This document shows, one piece after another, positions 33,773 through 41,964 of a stretch of DNA of 41,964 nucleotides. Positions within the stretch are counted from its first letter, which is position 1; every line of letters starts with the position of its first letter. The stretch comes from CAYZPB01 sp964551195. Lineage in GTDB: Bacteria; Bacillota; Bacilli; Tepidibacillales; Tepidibacillaceae. The stretch spans positions 1 to 41,964 of the forward strand of contig CAZKBI010000009.1 in the NCBI GenBank assembly GCA_964551195.1, read 5' to 3'. The notes under the pieces were generated by a model. The model saw nothing but the letters and a program-made list of their open reading frames with translations, did no database searches and was not told the origin of the DNA. The position numbers and the translations under genes were made by a program.

Positions 33773-35077
33773 TTACTTACTAGCAGCTATCATATATACA
33801 GCTGAGTCATCATATTCAACTATCCAGTATGGTTCTAATTCTAAACTGCTCTTGGATTTCTTTAATATATAAACAAGATTAATATTATTAATCTCTGCTT
33901 CGCCAATTGACTGTTCCGCTAAGGCCTCTAGTAACTCTGCACCAGACATATTTATCTGAGTATACCTAGTGGTTTTTTTCGCCAATAGTGTTGAACGTTT
34001 ATAATAGCTAACCACCTTATTTTTTGCTTCTGCCTGTATCTCTCCATAGTTTTCTATTTCAGAATATATGGGGATCCCATCTATGTATTTTGTGAAGCAA
34101 AAATCGATTCTTGACTCTTCAATTTTTTTGTTAGCAAGAGTAAGTAGATAGTCGCCATCCCAACCACCTAGTTGATTAATAAACTTAACCGTAGCCGCTA
34201 GTTCGCGCTCTAGGTTAATTCCTGTTTGTTCCTCAAGCATCGGCTGGTAGAAGCTGAAGGCGTTCGCCTCATTATAATATTTTAAACTGCTAATCCCGTC
34301 TGTATAATAAACAGAATCCTTATCATCCTCGGAATAGAAGAGGCGTACAGAGCTGGGAACAGAAAATATCATCTGAACTATATTGTTCTCAGAAAATGTA
34401 AGATATCCTAGGCTGACATGATCAGCTACAAGTCCTTCGACTGGTAAATAATAACCTTTTTCAACATATTTACTTTGCTTCTCTTCGCTAGCGCGGTGAT
34501 AGGAAAATTGCTGTTCCCCTGACATCTGAGTTAGGTATTCACCAACCAGCGGTGTAGTGTTGATAGTTCTCGCATGATAAACTAGGTCACGTTCGTCAGA
34601 TATAAAGTAAACATTAACATCTTCCATATCATCGGTAAAAAACCAGATACGGTCAATTGATTCCATGTATGGAAAACCGGCAGTTAAATAAAAAATAGTT
34701 TTCAAAGTGACAGAATCATGGGGATGAGCGAAAACTAATTCTAAACCACTTTTTTCATTTCGCAATTGATTCCAGTCAAGTTCTTCTTCCACAAGGACTG
34801 GAGTAAAAAAGGTAAACTTCTTAACCTCATTATAAATTAAACTATAAAAAGGATTGTTTCTATTTAACAAAAAATGTTTTTCAGCAAGCGAATGTACAAT
34901 AATTTTCTCTGGTGCAAGTATTTGCTCGAGTTCCTTGTTGTCGCCTAGTGTAATTTGCGGATAATATTCCGAAAGAGATGTGTTGTCACGATTAAAATCA
35001 AACATGTTAATGAAAGCTATTAAGAGAAGGCTAAGGATAACTAAGGAAGTTAAGAATATTGATTTAATTTTTTCCAT
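33773..35077 (-). CDS. yycH: YycH, WalK-interacting regulator
   Basis: 434-aa protein with one N-terminal membrane anchor (about residues 8-26) and a long extracytoplasmic domain. Start overlaps the end of walK by 14 bases. It corresponds to YycH by length, topology and position; primary sequence is divergent, as is usual in this family. Works with YycI on WalK. Confidence 0.87.
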   Translation of the reverse strand: MEKIKSIFLTSLVILSLLLIAFINMFDFNRDNTSLSEYYPQITLGDNKELEQILAPEKIIVHSLAEKHFLLNRNNPFYSLIYNEVKKFTFFTPVLVEEELDWNQLRNEKSGLELVFAHPHDSVTLKTIFYLTAGFPYMESIDRIWFFTDDMEDVNVYFISDERDLVYHARTINTTPLVGEYLTQMSGEQQFSYHRASEEKQSKYVEKGYYLPVEGLVADHVSLGYLTFSENNIVQMIFSVPSSVRLFYSEDDKDSVYYTDGISSLKYYNEANAFSFYQPMLEEQTGINLERELAATVKFINQLGGWDGDYLLTLANKKIEESRIDFCFTKYIDGIPIYSEIENYGEIQAEAKNKVVSYYKRSTLLAKKTTRYTQINMSGAELLEALAEQSIGEAEINNINLVYILKKSKSSLELEPYWIVEYDDSAVYMIAASK

Positions 35078-36851
35078 TAATTTCTGCCACCTCCTCGCTC
35101 AGTGGTAGATAAAAGGTAAATTTAGTGCCTTTATCAAGTTCACTAGAAACAGTTATGCCACCTTGATGAGCTTTAATTATCTCGCGAGTAATTGCCAAAC
35201 CTAAACCAGTTCCACCACGTTCGCGGGAACGGGCTTTGTCGACACGATAAAAGCGCTCGAACAAACGCGATATGTCCTCAGCAGGTATACCAGAGCCGCT
35301 ATCAGCAATTTCAATAAAAACCTTATTATCCTTCACATAGCTTGATATCTTAATCTCGCCACCTTGGTCAGTATACTTAATTGCATTATAAATCAGGTTA
35401 TTTAGAACCTGGTCAATTCTGTCGGGATCCACAAAAACCATCTGTTGTTCTTCCTCCGCTAGATAGGTACATTCAATATCTTTTTCCCTTAGTTTCATAT
35501 TAAAGCGATCAATAACATCTTCAATCAGCGTCGAAATAGAGATAGTTGTTCGCTGAAGTTCAAAGGCATCTCCTTCAACCCTAGATAAGGTTAAGAGGTC
35601 ATTAACAAGCCGAACCATGCGATCAGCCTCCTGGTTGGCGACTCTAATAAAATTACTTGCTACTGCTTCATCTTTAATTGCCCCATCATTGAGAGCTTCA
35701 ATATAACTTTTGATTGTTGTTAAAGGTGTGCGCAGTTCATGTGATACATTAGCAACAAAATCTCTACGCATCTGCTCATGCTTCTGTTCTTTGGTAACGT
35801 CATATATTACGATAATAGCACCAATTTTCTCTTCATCAAACTCTAGCTCATTATTAGTTAATTTTAGAATTCGATCTTGTCCATCTTCACTGTAGCGATA
35901 AATAAATGTCTCATGTTCCTCTGGTATGAATGACTCGCCCAGAATATCACCGATTCGTTGGTCAAGTAGCCCTTCTTCTTCAATGCTTAAGAGTTCCGCT
36001 GCCCGCTGGTTAATTAGAATTATTTTTTCATTTTTATCTAAGGCGATTACGCCATCACTCATATTACTTAAGATACTTGAAAGTTTCTCTTTCTCCTCGT
36101 TCAAGAGATCAATTGTGTCGCTGAGCTTGAGCGCCATTAAGTTAAATGTTTGTCCTAGATCACCAATCTCATCATCACCGTAGATTACAACCTCTTGCTT
36201 ATAGTCTCCCTGGCTGATATTTTCAGCCTGTTCCTTAATCTCTATAATTGGTTTCGTTATTGTACGAGAGAGTAAAAATCCCAGTATAACAGTCGCGATT
36301 AACGCAATAAGAATTGCGGAGAATAGGATGCGATTAATTCGACCAGTTGTTTCATAGACGCTTTCAACAGAAGCTTGTAGAAAAACAACTCCAATAACGT
36401 TTCCACCCTGTTTGACTGGTAGCGCTAAATACTTGGTGCGCTCTCCATTCTCTGCGTTTACTCTTGTTGCCTCGCTACGTTTACCCAGTAAAGCTGAGTT
36501 GGCCTCCGCCTGCGAAATCTTTTTGCCGACAATGTTGGTTGAGCGTTGTTCTGTTGCGCTAATTACTAGACCACTACGATCCATAATAGAAACGTTAACA
36601 CCACTGAGTGCAAAAAGATTATTTACTAAGAGGTCAATCTCATCTTGGTTTATATCATCCTCACTTAAATAACGCTCTAGGTTAACAGAAAGCAATCCAG
36701 CCTGCGTTTCCAATGTACTATCGAAGTTATCTAAATAGTAGTCTTCTGTTGCCTGCACAAAATACAATCCAATAATTTGCATTGCAATTAAGGTTAGAAG
36801 GACATAAATAACAATTAACTTCCACTGAATACTGTTAAAAAAACTCTTCAT
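35064..36851 (-). CDS. walK: Essential cell-wall sensor histidine kinase WalK
   Basis: Senses the state of peptidoglycan metabolism and phosphorylates WalR. Order of domains: TM1 (about 12-31), extracytoplasmic domain of Cache/PAS type (about 35-170), TM2 (about 175-196), HAMP (195-248), cytoplasmic PAS (about 255-350), dimerisation domain with phospho-acceptor His371 in VANVSHELRTPLTTI, and ATPase domain with N489, DSGSGI and GGTGLGL. 595 aa, all catalytic boxes intact. Confidence 0.96.
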   Translation of the reverse strand: MKSFFNSIQWKLIVIYVLLTLIAMQIIGLYFVQATEDYYLDNFDSTLETQAGLLSVNLERYLSEDDINQDEIDLLVNNLFALSGVNVSIMDRSGLVISATEQRSTNIVGKKISQAEANSALLGKRSEATRVNAENGERTKYLALPVKQGGNVIGVVFLQASVESVYETTGRINRILFSAILIALIATVILGFLLSRTITKPIIEIKEQAENISQGDYKQEVVIYGDDEIGDLGQTFNLMALKLSDTIDLLNEEKEKLSSILSNMSDGVIALDKNEKIILINQRAAELLSIEEEGLLDQRIGDILGESFIPEEHETFIYRYSEDGQDRILKLTNNELEFDEEKIGAIIVIYDVTKEQKHEQMRRDFVANVSHELRTPLTTIKSYIEALNDGAIKDEAVASNFIRVANQEADRMVRLVNDLLTLSRVEGDAFELQRTTISISTLIEDVIDRFNMKLREKDIECTYLAEEEQQMVFVDPDRIDQVLNNLIYNAIKYTDQGGEIKISSYVKDNKVFIEIADSGSGIPAEDISRLFERFYRVDKARSRERGGTGLGLAITREIIKAHQGGITVSSELDKGTKFTFYLPLSEEVAEINGKN

Positions 36852-36869
36852 TATGGAGTTTCCTCTCTA

Positions 36870-37559
36870 TCAAGCTATATTCGCAAAGTAGTAGCCTAAG
36901 CCGCGTTTAGTGATAATATATTCAGGATTGCTTGGGTTATCCTCAATCTTTTCTCGCAAGCGCCGAATAGTAACATCAACAGTGCGCTCATCTCCGAAAT
37001 AATCATAGCCCCAGACAGCCTGCAGAAGGTGTTCGCGTGTCAACACAACCCCTTTTCTTTTGGCAAAATAGTGTAGTATCTCAAACTCGCGGTGTGTTAA
37101 GTTTAGCAGTTCCCCCCGTTTGTGCACTTCATAGGTTGTATCGTTAATTGTTATATCACCAGCACTGATCACTGGGGCATCGTTCAGACCATCATCAGCG
37201 TTATATCTCCGCAGTAGGGCCTTGATTCGCGCTACTAATTCGCGGTTTGAAAAGGGCTTAGTGACATAATCATCTGCACCGATCTCTAAACCTAGGACCT
37301 TATCGATTTCCGTATCTTTTGCAGTTAACATAATGATTGGTTTGTTGCCAACTTTTCTAATCTCCTTACAGACCTCGAAGCCGTCTTTATTCGGCAACAT
37401 TATATCTAGAAGAATCAGATCTGGCTTCTGCTCTTCATATAATCTGATCGCTTCATTTCCATCATAGGCAGTTACAACTTGGTATCCTTCCTTCTCCAAG
37501 CTAAACTTAATAATATCGGATATTAGTTTCTCGTCTTCGACAACTAGAATTTTATGCAA
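36870..37559 (-). CDS. walR: Response regulator WalR
   Basis: OmpR-type regulator of cell-wall hydrolase genes. The receiver has acid pocket E8-D9 and phospho-acceptor D52 in LLDIMLPNKDG, with LTAKD and the conserved KPF. The C-terminal winged helix includes LTHREFEILHYFAKRKGVVLTR and VDVTIRRLREKIE. 229 aa. It is first in the walR-walK-yycHI-walJ-htrA-rlmH run, 18 bases ahead of walK. Confidence 0.97.
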   Translation of the reverse strand: MHKILVVEDEKLISDIIKFSLEKEGYQVVTAYDGNEAIRLYEEQKPDLILLDIMLPNKDGFEVCKEIRKVGNKPIIMLTAKDTEIDKVLGLEIGADDYVTKPFSNRELVARIKALLRRYNADDGLNDAPVISAGDITINDTTYEVHKRGELLNLTHREFEILHYFAKRKGVVLTREHLLQAVWGYDYFGDERTVDVTIRRLREKIEDNPSNPEYIITKRGLGYYFANIA

Positions 37560-37628
37560 TTAGTCCACCCCAATCATCACAAATAGATAATATTAGTTTA
37601 TCATAGTTGCTAGAATCTATACTTCTTT

Positions 37629-37634
37629 ATTATA
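37629..37634 (-). promoter_or_regulatory. -10 element of the walR operon promoter
   Basis: A perfect TATAAT (37634-37629) lies 70 bases before the walR ATG on the minus strand. The only -35 candidate is the T-run of the preceding terminator, so the promoter abuts it. Confidence 0.45.
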
Positions 37635-37651
37635 TCAATATTTACGACATC

Positions 37652-37683
37652 AAAAAAGGTCGTTCATTAGTTTGAACGACCTT
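37652..37683 (-). terminator. Rho-independent terminator after the M23 peptidase gene
   Basis: An 11-bp perfect stem (37683-37673 with 37666-37656) and 6-base loop is followed by TTTTTT on the minus strand. It ends the M23 peptidase transcript ahead of walR. Confidence 0.88.
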
Positions 37684-37698
37684 AGAATTTCTTAATAA

Positions 37699-39177
37699 TT
37701 ATCTGCCGACGTAGTTTACCGGATTCTTCTTCACTCCATTGACAATGACTTCAAAATGCAAGTGCACACCGTAAGAATTACCAGTATTGCCCATTACACC
37801 AATCTGTTGTCCTTTAGCGATCGCGCTACCTGTACTAACATTGATGCTACTTAAATGTGCATATAAAGTTCTGATACCGTTGCCGTGATCAATTGTCACG
37901 CAGTTCCCATAGCCACCATACCAACCAGCTTGAACAACAACTCCATTATCAGCTGCTTTGATAGTTCGATTGCTTGTTCCTGCAATATCTATTGCGCTGT
38001 GGAATGATCCCCAACGCGATCCATAACCGCTTGAAATATAGCCGCCATTGGTTGGCCACGCAAGAGTTCCTGAGCCACGACTTGGCACTACTTTGGTTCC
38101 CTTAGCTACAAGAGCCGATGTCGGCTCTTTAGTAATTATTTCATTAGTCACTATTTTTTCTACAATGATTCCATTCTCTTTAACAATATCGTAATCAACA
38201 ACTTTTTCTCCGTTATAACCACGCGTAATGGTTCTTGATTCGTTAACAAACATCGAAGTGTCTGATTGATAATTCACTGCATAGGGAATCTGTTCTGTCT
38301 GTGTTAATTTTTCTGTTACATGAATTGTGACTGGTGGTTTATAGGCTGTTACATTTAAAATTTCGCCCACTTTTAGTAAACTTCCACTTATCTGTGGATT
38401 CATTGAGTGAACCTCACTGGAGCTTATTCCAAATTTATCTGCTATACCTGAAACAGTATCGCCTTTCTGCACCACATATTCAGTCTTCTCAAGAGTTCCT
38501 TGTCTTAGAAAAGCATTCATTTCCTCCTCAGATAAAATCTGATCGGGTGAAATCTTTACATTCTGATAATTAATCGCTTCCTTAAATGTTATACTAGTGA
38601 TCTGTTCAGCTTGATTATGCTCCGAATCAGTTGATGCAATTTCATATTCATCTTTCTTCGGCAGGTAGTCACCTTTTAAGCTATTAACAACACGAGCAGC
38701 TATCTCTCTGTCATTAACAACGCCTACTGCCTTTCCGTCAACCAAAATAGCGACACCTGTCGTATCATACGATACCGTTGTCGCAAGTCGATTCATTACC
38801 TGCTCATCTGCGTTGTGAACAAAAAGTTTTCTAGTTGGTTTGCAAGATACTGCAGAGCTTAAAGTAAGTTTCCAGTCCCCGTACTTATTCTTTGCATCGT
38901 TATAGCAGTCCTCTTGCCAATTATCTAGTAGCTGCTTATCACTTACATAGCCAATACTCTCGCCATCAACGTAGATTTCATAAACCTTAGCACTGGTAAC
39001 AAAATATAAACCTATTAGAGTGGTCACCAAAACCAAACCTACCAGTACATTTAAGGTTAGTATGTGTCCTTTTCTTTTAAAGTAAAACTTAAATTTCTCA
39101 ATCATTCGAATAAACCATTTGGCTATTGCAGTTTCTCCGAAGTGTAAATCTTCATCCAATTCTGCTTTTCTATTCAT
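37699..39177 (-). CDS. Membrane-anchored M23 endopeptidase with LysM and G5 domains
   Basis: Envelope protein of about 492 aa that probably cleaves peptidoglycan cross-bridges. One membrane anchor (about residues 44-65) is followed by a linker domain, a LysM domain (TEYVVQKGDTVSGIADKFG, about 236-282), a G5 domain (about 286-358) and a C-terminal M23 peptidase. The peptidase zinc ligands are H397 and D401 (HSAIDIAG) and H478 (HLHFEV), with H445 as catalytic base, numbered from the TTG at 39189. All are present, so it should be active. ATG at 39177 follows GGGGG. Location beside walR suggests WalR control. Confidence 0.93.
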   Translation of the reverse strand: MNRKAELDEDLHFGETAIAKWFIRMIEKFKFYFKRKGHILTLNVLVGLVLVTTLIGLYFVTSAKVYEIYVDGESIGYVSDKQLLDNWQEDCYNDAKNKYGDWKLTLSSAVSCKPTRKLFVHNADEQVMNRLATTVSYDTTGVAILVDGKAVGVVNDREIAARVVNSLKGDYLPKKDEYEIASTDSEHNQAEQITSITFKEAINYQNVKISPDQILSEEEMNAFLRQGTLEKTEYVVQKGDTVSGIADKFGISSSEVHSMNPQISGSLLKVGEILNVTAYKPPVTIHVTEKLTQTEQIPYAVNYQSDTSMFVNESRTITRGYNGEKVVDYDIVKENGIIVEKIVTNEIITKEPTSALVAKGTKVVPSRGSGTLAWPTNGGYISSGYGSRWGSFHSAIDIAGTSNRTIKAADNGVVVQAGWYGGYGNCVTIDHGNGIRTLYAHLSSINVSTGSAIAKGQQIGVMGNTGNSYGVHLHFEVIVNGVKKNPVNYVGR

Positions 39178-39282
39178 GTTTTCCCCCAAAGTTTATTGCA
39201 ATTTACAAATAATGATAAGAAAATTTCATTATTATATATACACTAACATAGAACAATCACTACATGCAAGTCAATTTTTCGC

Positions 39283-40569
39283 TTACTCAAAAACGCTTCT
39301 TAACATAATTGTCTGCTCACGTTTCGGTCCAACCGACAAAATCGCAATCGGTATGCCTGTCAGCTGTGATACGCGCTCCACATAGTGACAAGCCTCTGGT
39401 GGCAAATCATCCAGACTCTGCACGCCGGTAATATCATTAGTCCAGCCGGCTAGTTCCTCATATACTGGCTCACACTCAGCAAGAATATTTAAACTTGCTG
39501 GGAACTCTTCCATTATTTTTCCTTTATAATTGTAAGCAACACAAATTCGAAGCGGATTAATGCCAGTCAGAACATCGATTGAGTTAAGTGACAGCTCAGT
39601 TATGCCACTAACACGGCGCGCATGACGCACAACCACACTATCAAACCAGCCGACGCGACGAGGCCTGCCTGTCGTGGTTCCATACTCATTACCAACGCGT
39701 CTAATTCTTTCACCAATCTCATTGTCAAGCTCTGTCGGAAACGGTCCATCTCCGACTCGCGTTGTATAGGCTTTAGACACGCCAACAACGTGATGGATTT
39801 TCGTCGGTCCAACACCTGATCCGATGGTAACTCCCCCAGCTACAGGGCTTGATGAAGTAACAAAAGGATAGGTGCCTTGATCAATATCCAGCATAACACC
39901 TTGCGCCCCTTCAAAAAGTACACGCCTATCTTGGTCAATCGCATCGTTAAGTATAACGGAGGTATCAGTAACATAGTGCTTGATCACTTCGCGATATTTC
40001 GTATAGTCGGCGATAATTTCTTCAGCGTCAAAGCCAGTTGTCTCGTAATATTTCTCAAAAAGTTTATTCTTTTCTTTTACGTTTCTTTCTACTTTTTTGC
40101 GGAACTCATCTTCTTCCAGCAAATCAGCAACGCGAATACCGATGCGTGCAGCTTTATCCATATACGCTGGACCAATACCTTTTTTAGTAGTCCCTATTTT
40201 GTTTGGCCCGCGCAGATCTTCTTCAACCACATCAATTTTTATATGATAAGGCATAATTAGGTGCGCTCGATTACTAATTTTAAGATTATCTGTAGTAAAA
40301 CCATTGTTATGTAAATAATCTAGCTCCTCTATTAAAGCCTTAGGATCTATTACCATGCCGTTACCAATTACACAGATCTTTTCCTTATAAAAAATACCAG
40401 AGGGTATTAAGTGTAGCTTATAAGTGTTCTCTTTAATTACGATAGTATGCCCGGCATTGTTACCACCTTGATAACGAGCAACTAGCTCAGAGTTCTCAGC
40501 TAAATAATCAGTGATTTTTCCTTTTCCTTCGTCACCCCACTGGGTACCGACAACAACTACAGTTGACAT
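39283..40569 (-). CDS. purA: Adenylosuccinate synthetase
   Basis: Forms adenylosuccinate from IMP, aspartate and GTP, the first step to AMP. The catalytic Asp13 and His41 are in GTQWGDEGKGK and NNAGHT; GTTKKGIGPAY and GRPRRVGWFD follow, with the GTP-binding SVGPKREQT region at the C-terminus. Using the ATG at 40569, preceded by GAAGGA at 8 bases, gives 428 aa, the usual length; the open frame to 40593 would overlap dnaB. Confidence 0.97.
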   Translation of the reverse strand: MSTVVVVGTQWGDEGKGKITDYLAENSELVARYQGGNNAGHTIVIKENTYKLHLIPSGIFYKEKICVIGNGMVIDPKALIEELDYLHNNGFTTDNLKISNRAHLIMPYHIKIDVVEEDLRGPNKIGTTKKGIGPAYMDKAARIGIRVADLLEEDEFRKKVERNVKEKNKLFEKYYETTGFDAEEIIADYTKYREVIKHYVTDTSVILNDAIDQDRRVLFEGAQGVMLDIDQGTYPFVTSSSPVAGGVTIGSGVGPTKIHHVVGVSKAYTTRVGDGPFPTELDNEIGERIRRVGNEYGTTTGRPRRVGWFDSVVVRHARRVSGITELSLNSIDVLTGINPLRICVAYNYKGKIMEEFPASLNILAECEPVYEELAGWTNDITGVQSLDDLPPEACHYVERVSQLTGIPIAILSVGPKREQTIMLRSVFE

Positions 40570-40585
40570 TCTAGTCATCCTTCCC

Positions 40586-41923
40586 TTATCCATCTTTTTG
40601 TATCATGTTAACAAACTTATTATAGTTTTTCATAAAGAGTAGCTCTACTTTCCCTGTTGGTCCATTACGATGCTTAGCAAGAATTATTTCAACCATATTC
40701 TTTTTCTCTGTCTCTGGGTCATAGTAATCTTCCCGATATAAAAATGCAACCAAATCCGCATCCTGCTCAATACTTCCTGACTCGCGGATATCGGATAGCA
40801 TTGGTCTTTTATCCTGTCTTTGTTCAACTGCACGACTAAGCTGTGATAAAGCTATCACCGGAACATCGAGCTCTCGAGCAATGCTTTTAAGTTGACGCGA
40901 GATTTCAGATATCTCTTGTTGCCGGTTGTCCATTTTGCCACGAACAGTAATCAGCTGCAGATAGTCGATAATAACTAAACCAAGACCCTTTTCTGCCTTC
41001 AAACGCCGTGCCTTGGAACGTATGTCAAAAATATTAATCCCCGGCGTGTCATCAATATAGATAGGCGCCTCAGAGAGTGAACTCATTGCAACTGAAAGCT
41101 TTAACCAGTCCTGTTCTTCTAGTTTACCTGTTCGGATTCTGTGAGAGTCGATGTTGCCCTCAGCAGAAATCATCCGCTGTACTAACTGACGAGCGGCCAT
41201 TTCTAAACTAAAAATTGCAACTGGAACCTTTCCTCGGCAACCGACATTCTGTGCAATATTTAAAGCAAGCGCAGTTTTTCCCACACTTGGCCTTGATGCA
41301 ATAATTATTAAATCCGAATTCTGAAATCCAGTTGTTAATTTATCTAGGTCTGTATAGCCTGAGATTATACCACTAACCTCACCATCACTACTATAAAGTA
41401 GATTAATCTGCTCGAGTGCCTCACTGATAATATCTTTAATCGGCACAAAACCACGGCTAAGTTTTTTGTTGGAAATCTCAAGGATGCCTTTTTCGGCGGA
41501 ACTAATTAGCTCGCTAACATCCTCGCTACCAGAATAACCAGTGCTTGCTATTTCCGTGGAAACTTTAATTAGTCTGCGTACAATTGACTTCTCTTCCACA
41601 ATCTTCGCATAATACTCCACATTTGCCGCTGTTGGCACAGCATTAGCTAAATCTGTAAGATAGACTACTCCACCGACCTCTTCTAGAATTTTCTTGCCTT
41701 GTAAGGCAGCTGTAAGAGTGACTAAATCGACCGGCTCGCCAGTTTCCGATATATCCAACATTGAATTATATATACGCTGATGGGCAACTCGATAGAAATC
41801 CTCAGGGCTTAACATGTCGCTAACCGTAATTAACGCATCCTTCTCTAAGAGGATTGCACCTAGTACAGCCTGTTCCGCTTCAATATTCTGTGGTGGAATT
41901 CGGTCTAACAAAACATCACTCAT
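40586..41923 (-). CDS. dnaB: Replicative DNA helicase
   Basis: Hexameric fork helicase (named dnaC in B. subtilis). N-terminal primase-interaction domain begins PPQNIEAEQAVLGAILLEKDAL; the RecA-like motor has Walker A SRPSVGKT (210-217), VIIDYLQLI as Walker B and the DnaB-specific LSQLSRAVEQRQDKRP. 445 aa, no intein. An AAGGAG lies about 12 bases before the ATG. rplI normally precedes dnaB; its end would fall outside or at the window edge. Confidence 0.97.
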   Translation of the reverse strand: MSDVLLDRIPPQNIEAEQAVLGAILLEKDALITVSDMLSPEDFYRVAHQRIYNSMLDISETGEPVDLVTLTAALQGKKILEEVGGVVYLTDLANAVPTAANVEYYAKIVEEKSIVRRLIKVSTEIASTGYSGSEDVSELISSAEKGILEISNKKLSRGFVPIKDIISEALEQINLLYSSDGEVSGIISGYTDLDKLTTGFQNSDLIIIASRPSVGKTALALNIAQNVGCRGKVPVAIFSLEMAARQLVQRMISAEGNIDSHRIRTGKLEEQDWLKLSVAMSSLSEAPIYIDDTPGINIFDIRSKARRLKAEKGLGLVIIDYLQLITVRGKMDNRQQEISEISRQLKSIARELDVPVIALSQLSRAVEQRQDKRPMLSDIRESGSIEQDADLVAFLYREDYYDPETEKKNMVEIILAKHRNGPTGKVELLFMKNYNKFVNMIQKDG

Positions 41924-41964
41924 CTTAGCAGCTTCTCCTTCTAGTAAAGCACATTTATTCTTCC

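Noticed and set aside
39190..39282. WalR binding site (TGTWAH-N5-TGTWAH) before the M23 peptidase
   Set aside because: Half-sites such as TGTAAA occur, but no pair with correct spacing was found.

Overview
The window is an AT-rich, densely packed bacterial chromosome segment with 44 recognisable protein genes and no visible rRNA, tRNA, CRISPR array or intact mobile element. Gene content and order point to a low-GC Gram-positive (Bacillota): delta subunit of RNA polymerase, WalRK with YycH/YycI/WalJ/HtrA/RlmH, arginine phosphatase YwlE, YwlG, zinc-type L31 and a CBS-domain inorganic pyrophosphatase. The order resembles two near-origin blocks of Bacillus subtilis (speE-speB ... rpoE-pyrG-fba-murA-glpX-rho-rpmE-prfA-prmC-ywlC-ywlE-rpiB-ywlG-glyA ... 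atp, and dnaB-purA-walRK-yycHIJ-htrA-rlmH). The mix with CBS-PPase, FmdE and an acetyl-type MetA suggests an anaerobic lineage between Clostridia and Bacilli; I cannot name it.

Layout. 59-17894, all minus strand: start of the ATP synthase operon (atpZ, atpI, atpB), then wecB, glyA, ywlG, rpiB, ywlE, ywlC, prmC, prfA, rpmE, rho, glpX, murA, fba, pyrG, rpoE, a DUF1934 gene, speB and speE. 18196-18882: a plus-strand membrane zinc peptidase. 18854-22912, minus: a radical SAM gene and a pantothenate operon (DUF2520 reductase-like gene, panB, panC, panD). 23301-26074, plus: an asparagine-synthetase homologue, a His-rich CsoR/FrmR-type metal regulator and an FmdE protein. 26102-41923, minus: dnaB, purA, an M23 envelope peptidase, walR, walK, yycH, yycI, walJ, htrA, rlmH, metY, metA, a small anchored protein and a CBS-PPase.

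Most notable signal. The two glutamine amidotransferases in the window, CTP synthase (class I) and the AsnB homologue (class II), have both lost the glutaminase nucleophile cysteine and the residues that bind glutamine, while their synthetase domains look intact. The sequence therefore predicts that both take free ammonia. This suggests a lineage in a permanently ammonia-rich niche that is shedding glutaminase sites, testable in the rest of the genome.

Regulation. A CTP-sensing leader precedes pyrG: a good promoter whose predicted transcript starts GGGC, followed by a terminator whose 5' arm holds a C-run, the layout of the reiterative-transcription attenuator known for B. subtilis pyrG. Upstream of ywlC lie two DnaA-box-like sequences exactly 11 bp apart, where B. 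subtilis also has a DnaA-box cluster. Further promoters and hairpins are listed individually.
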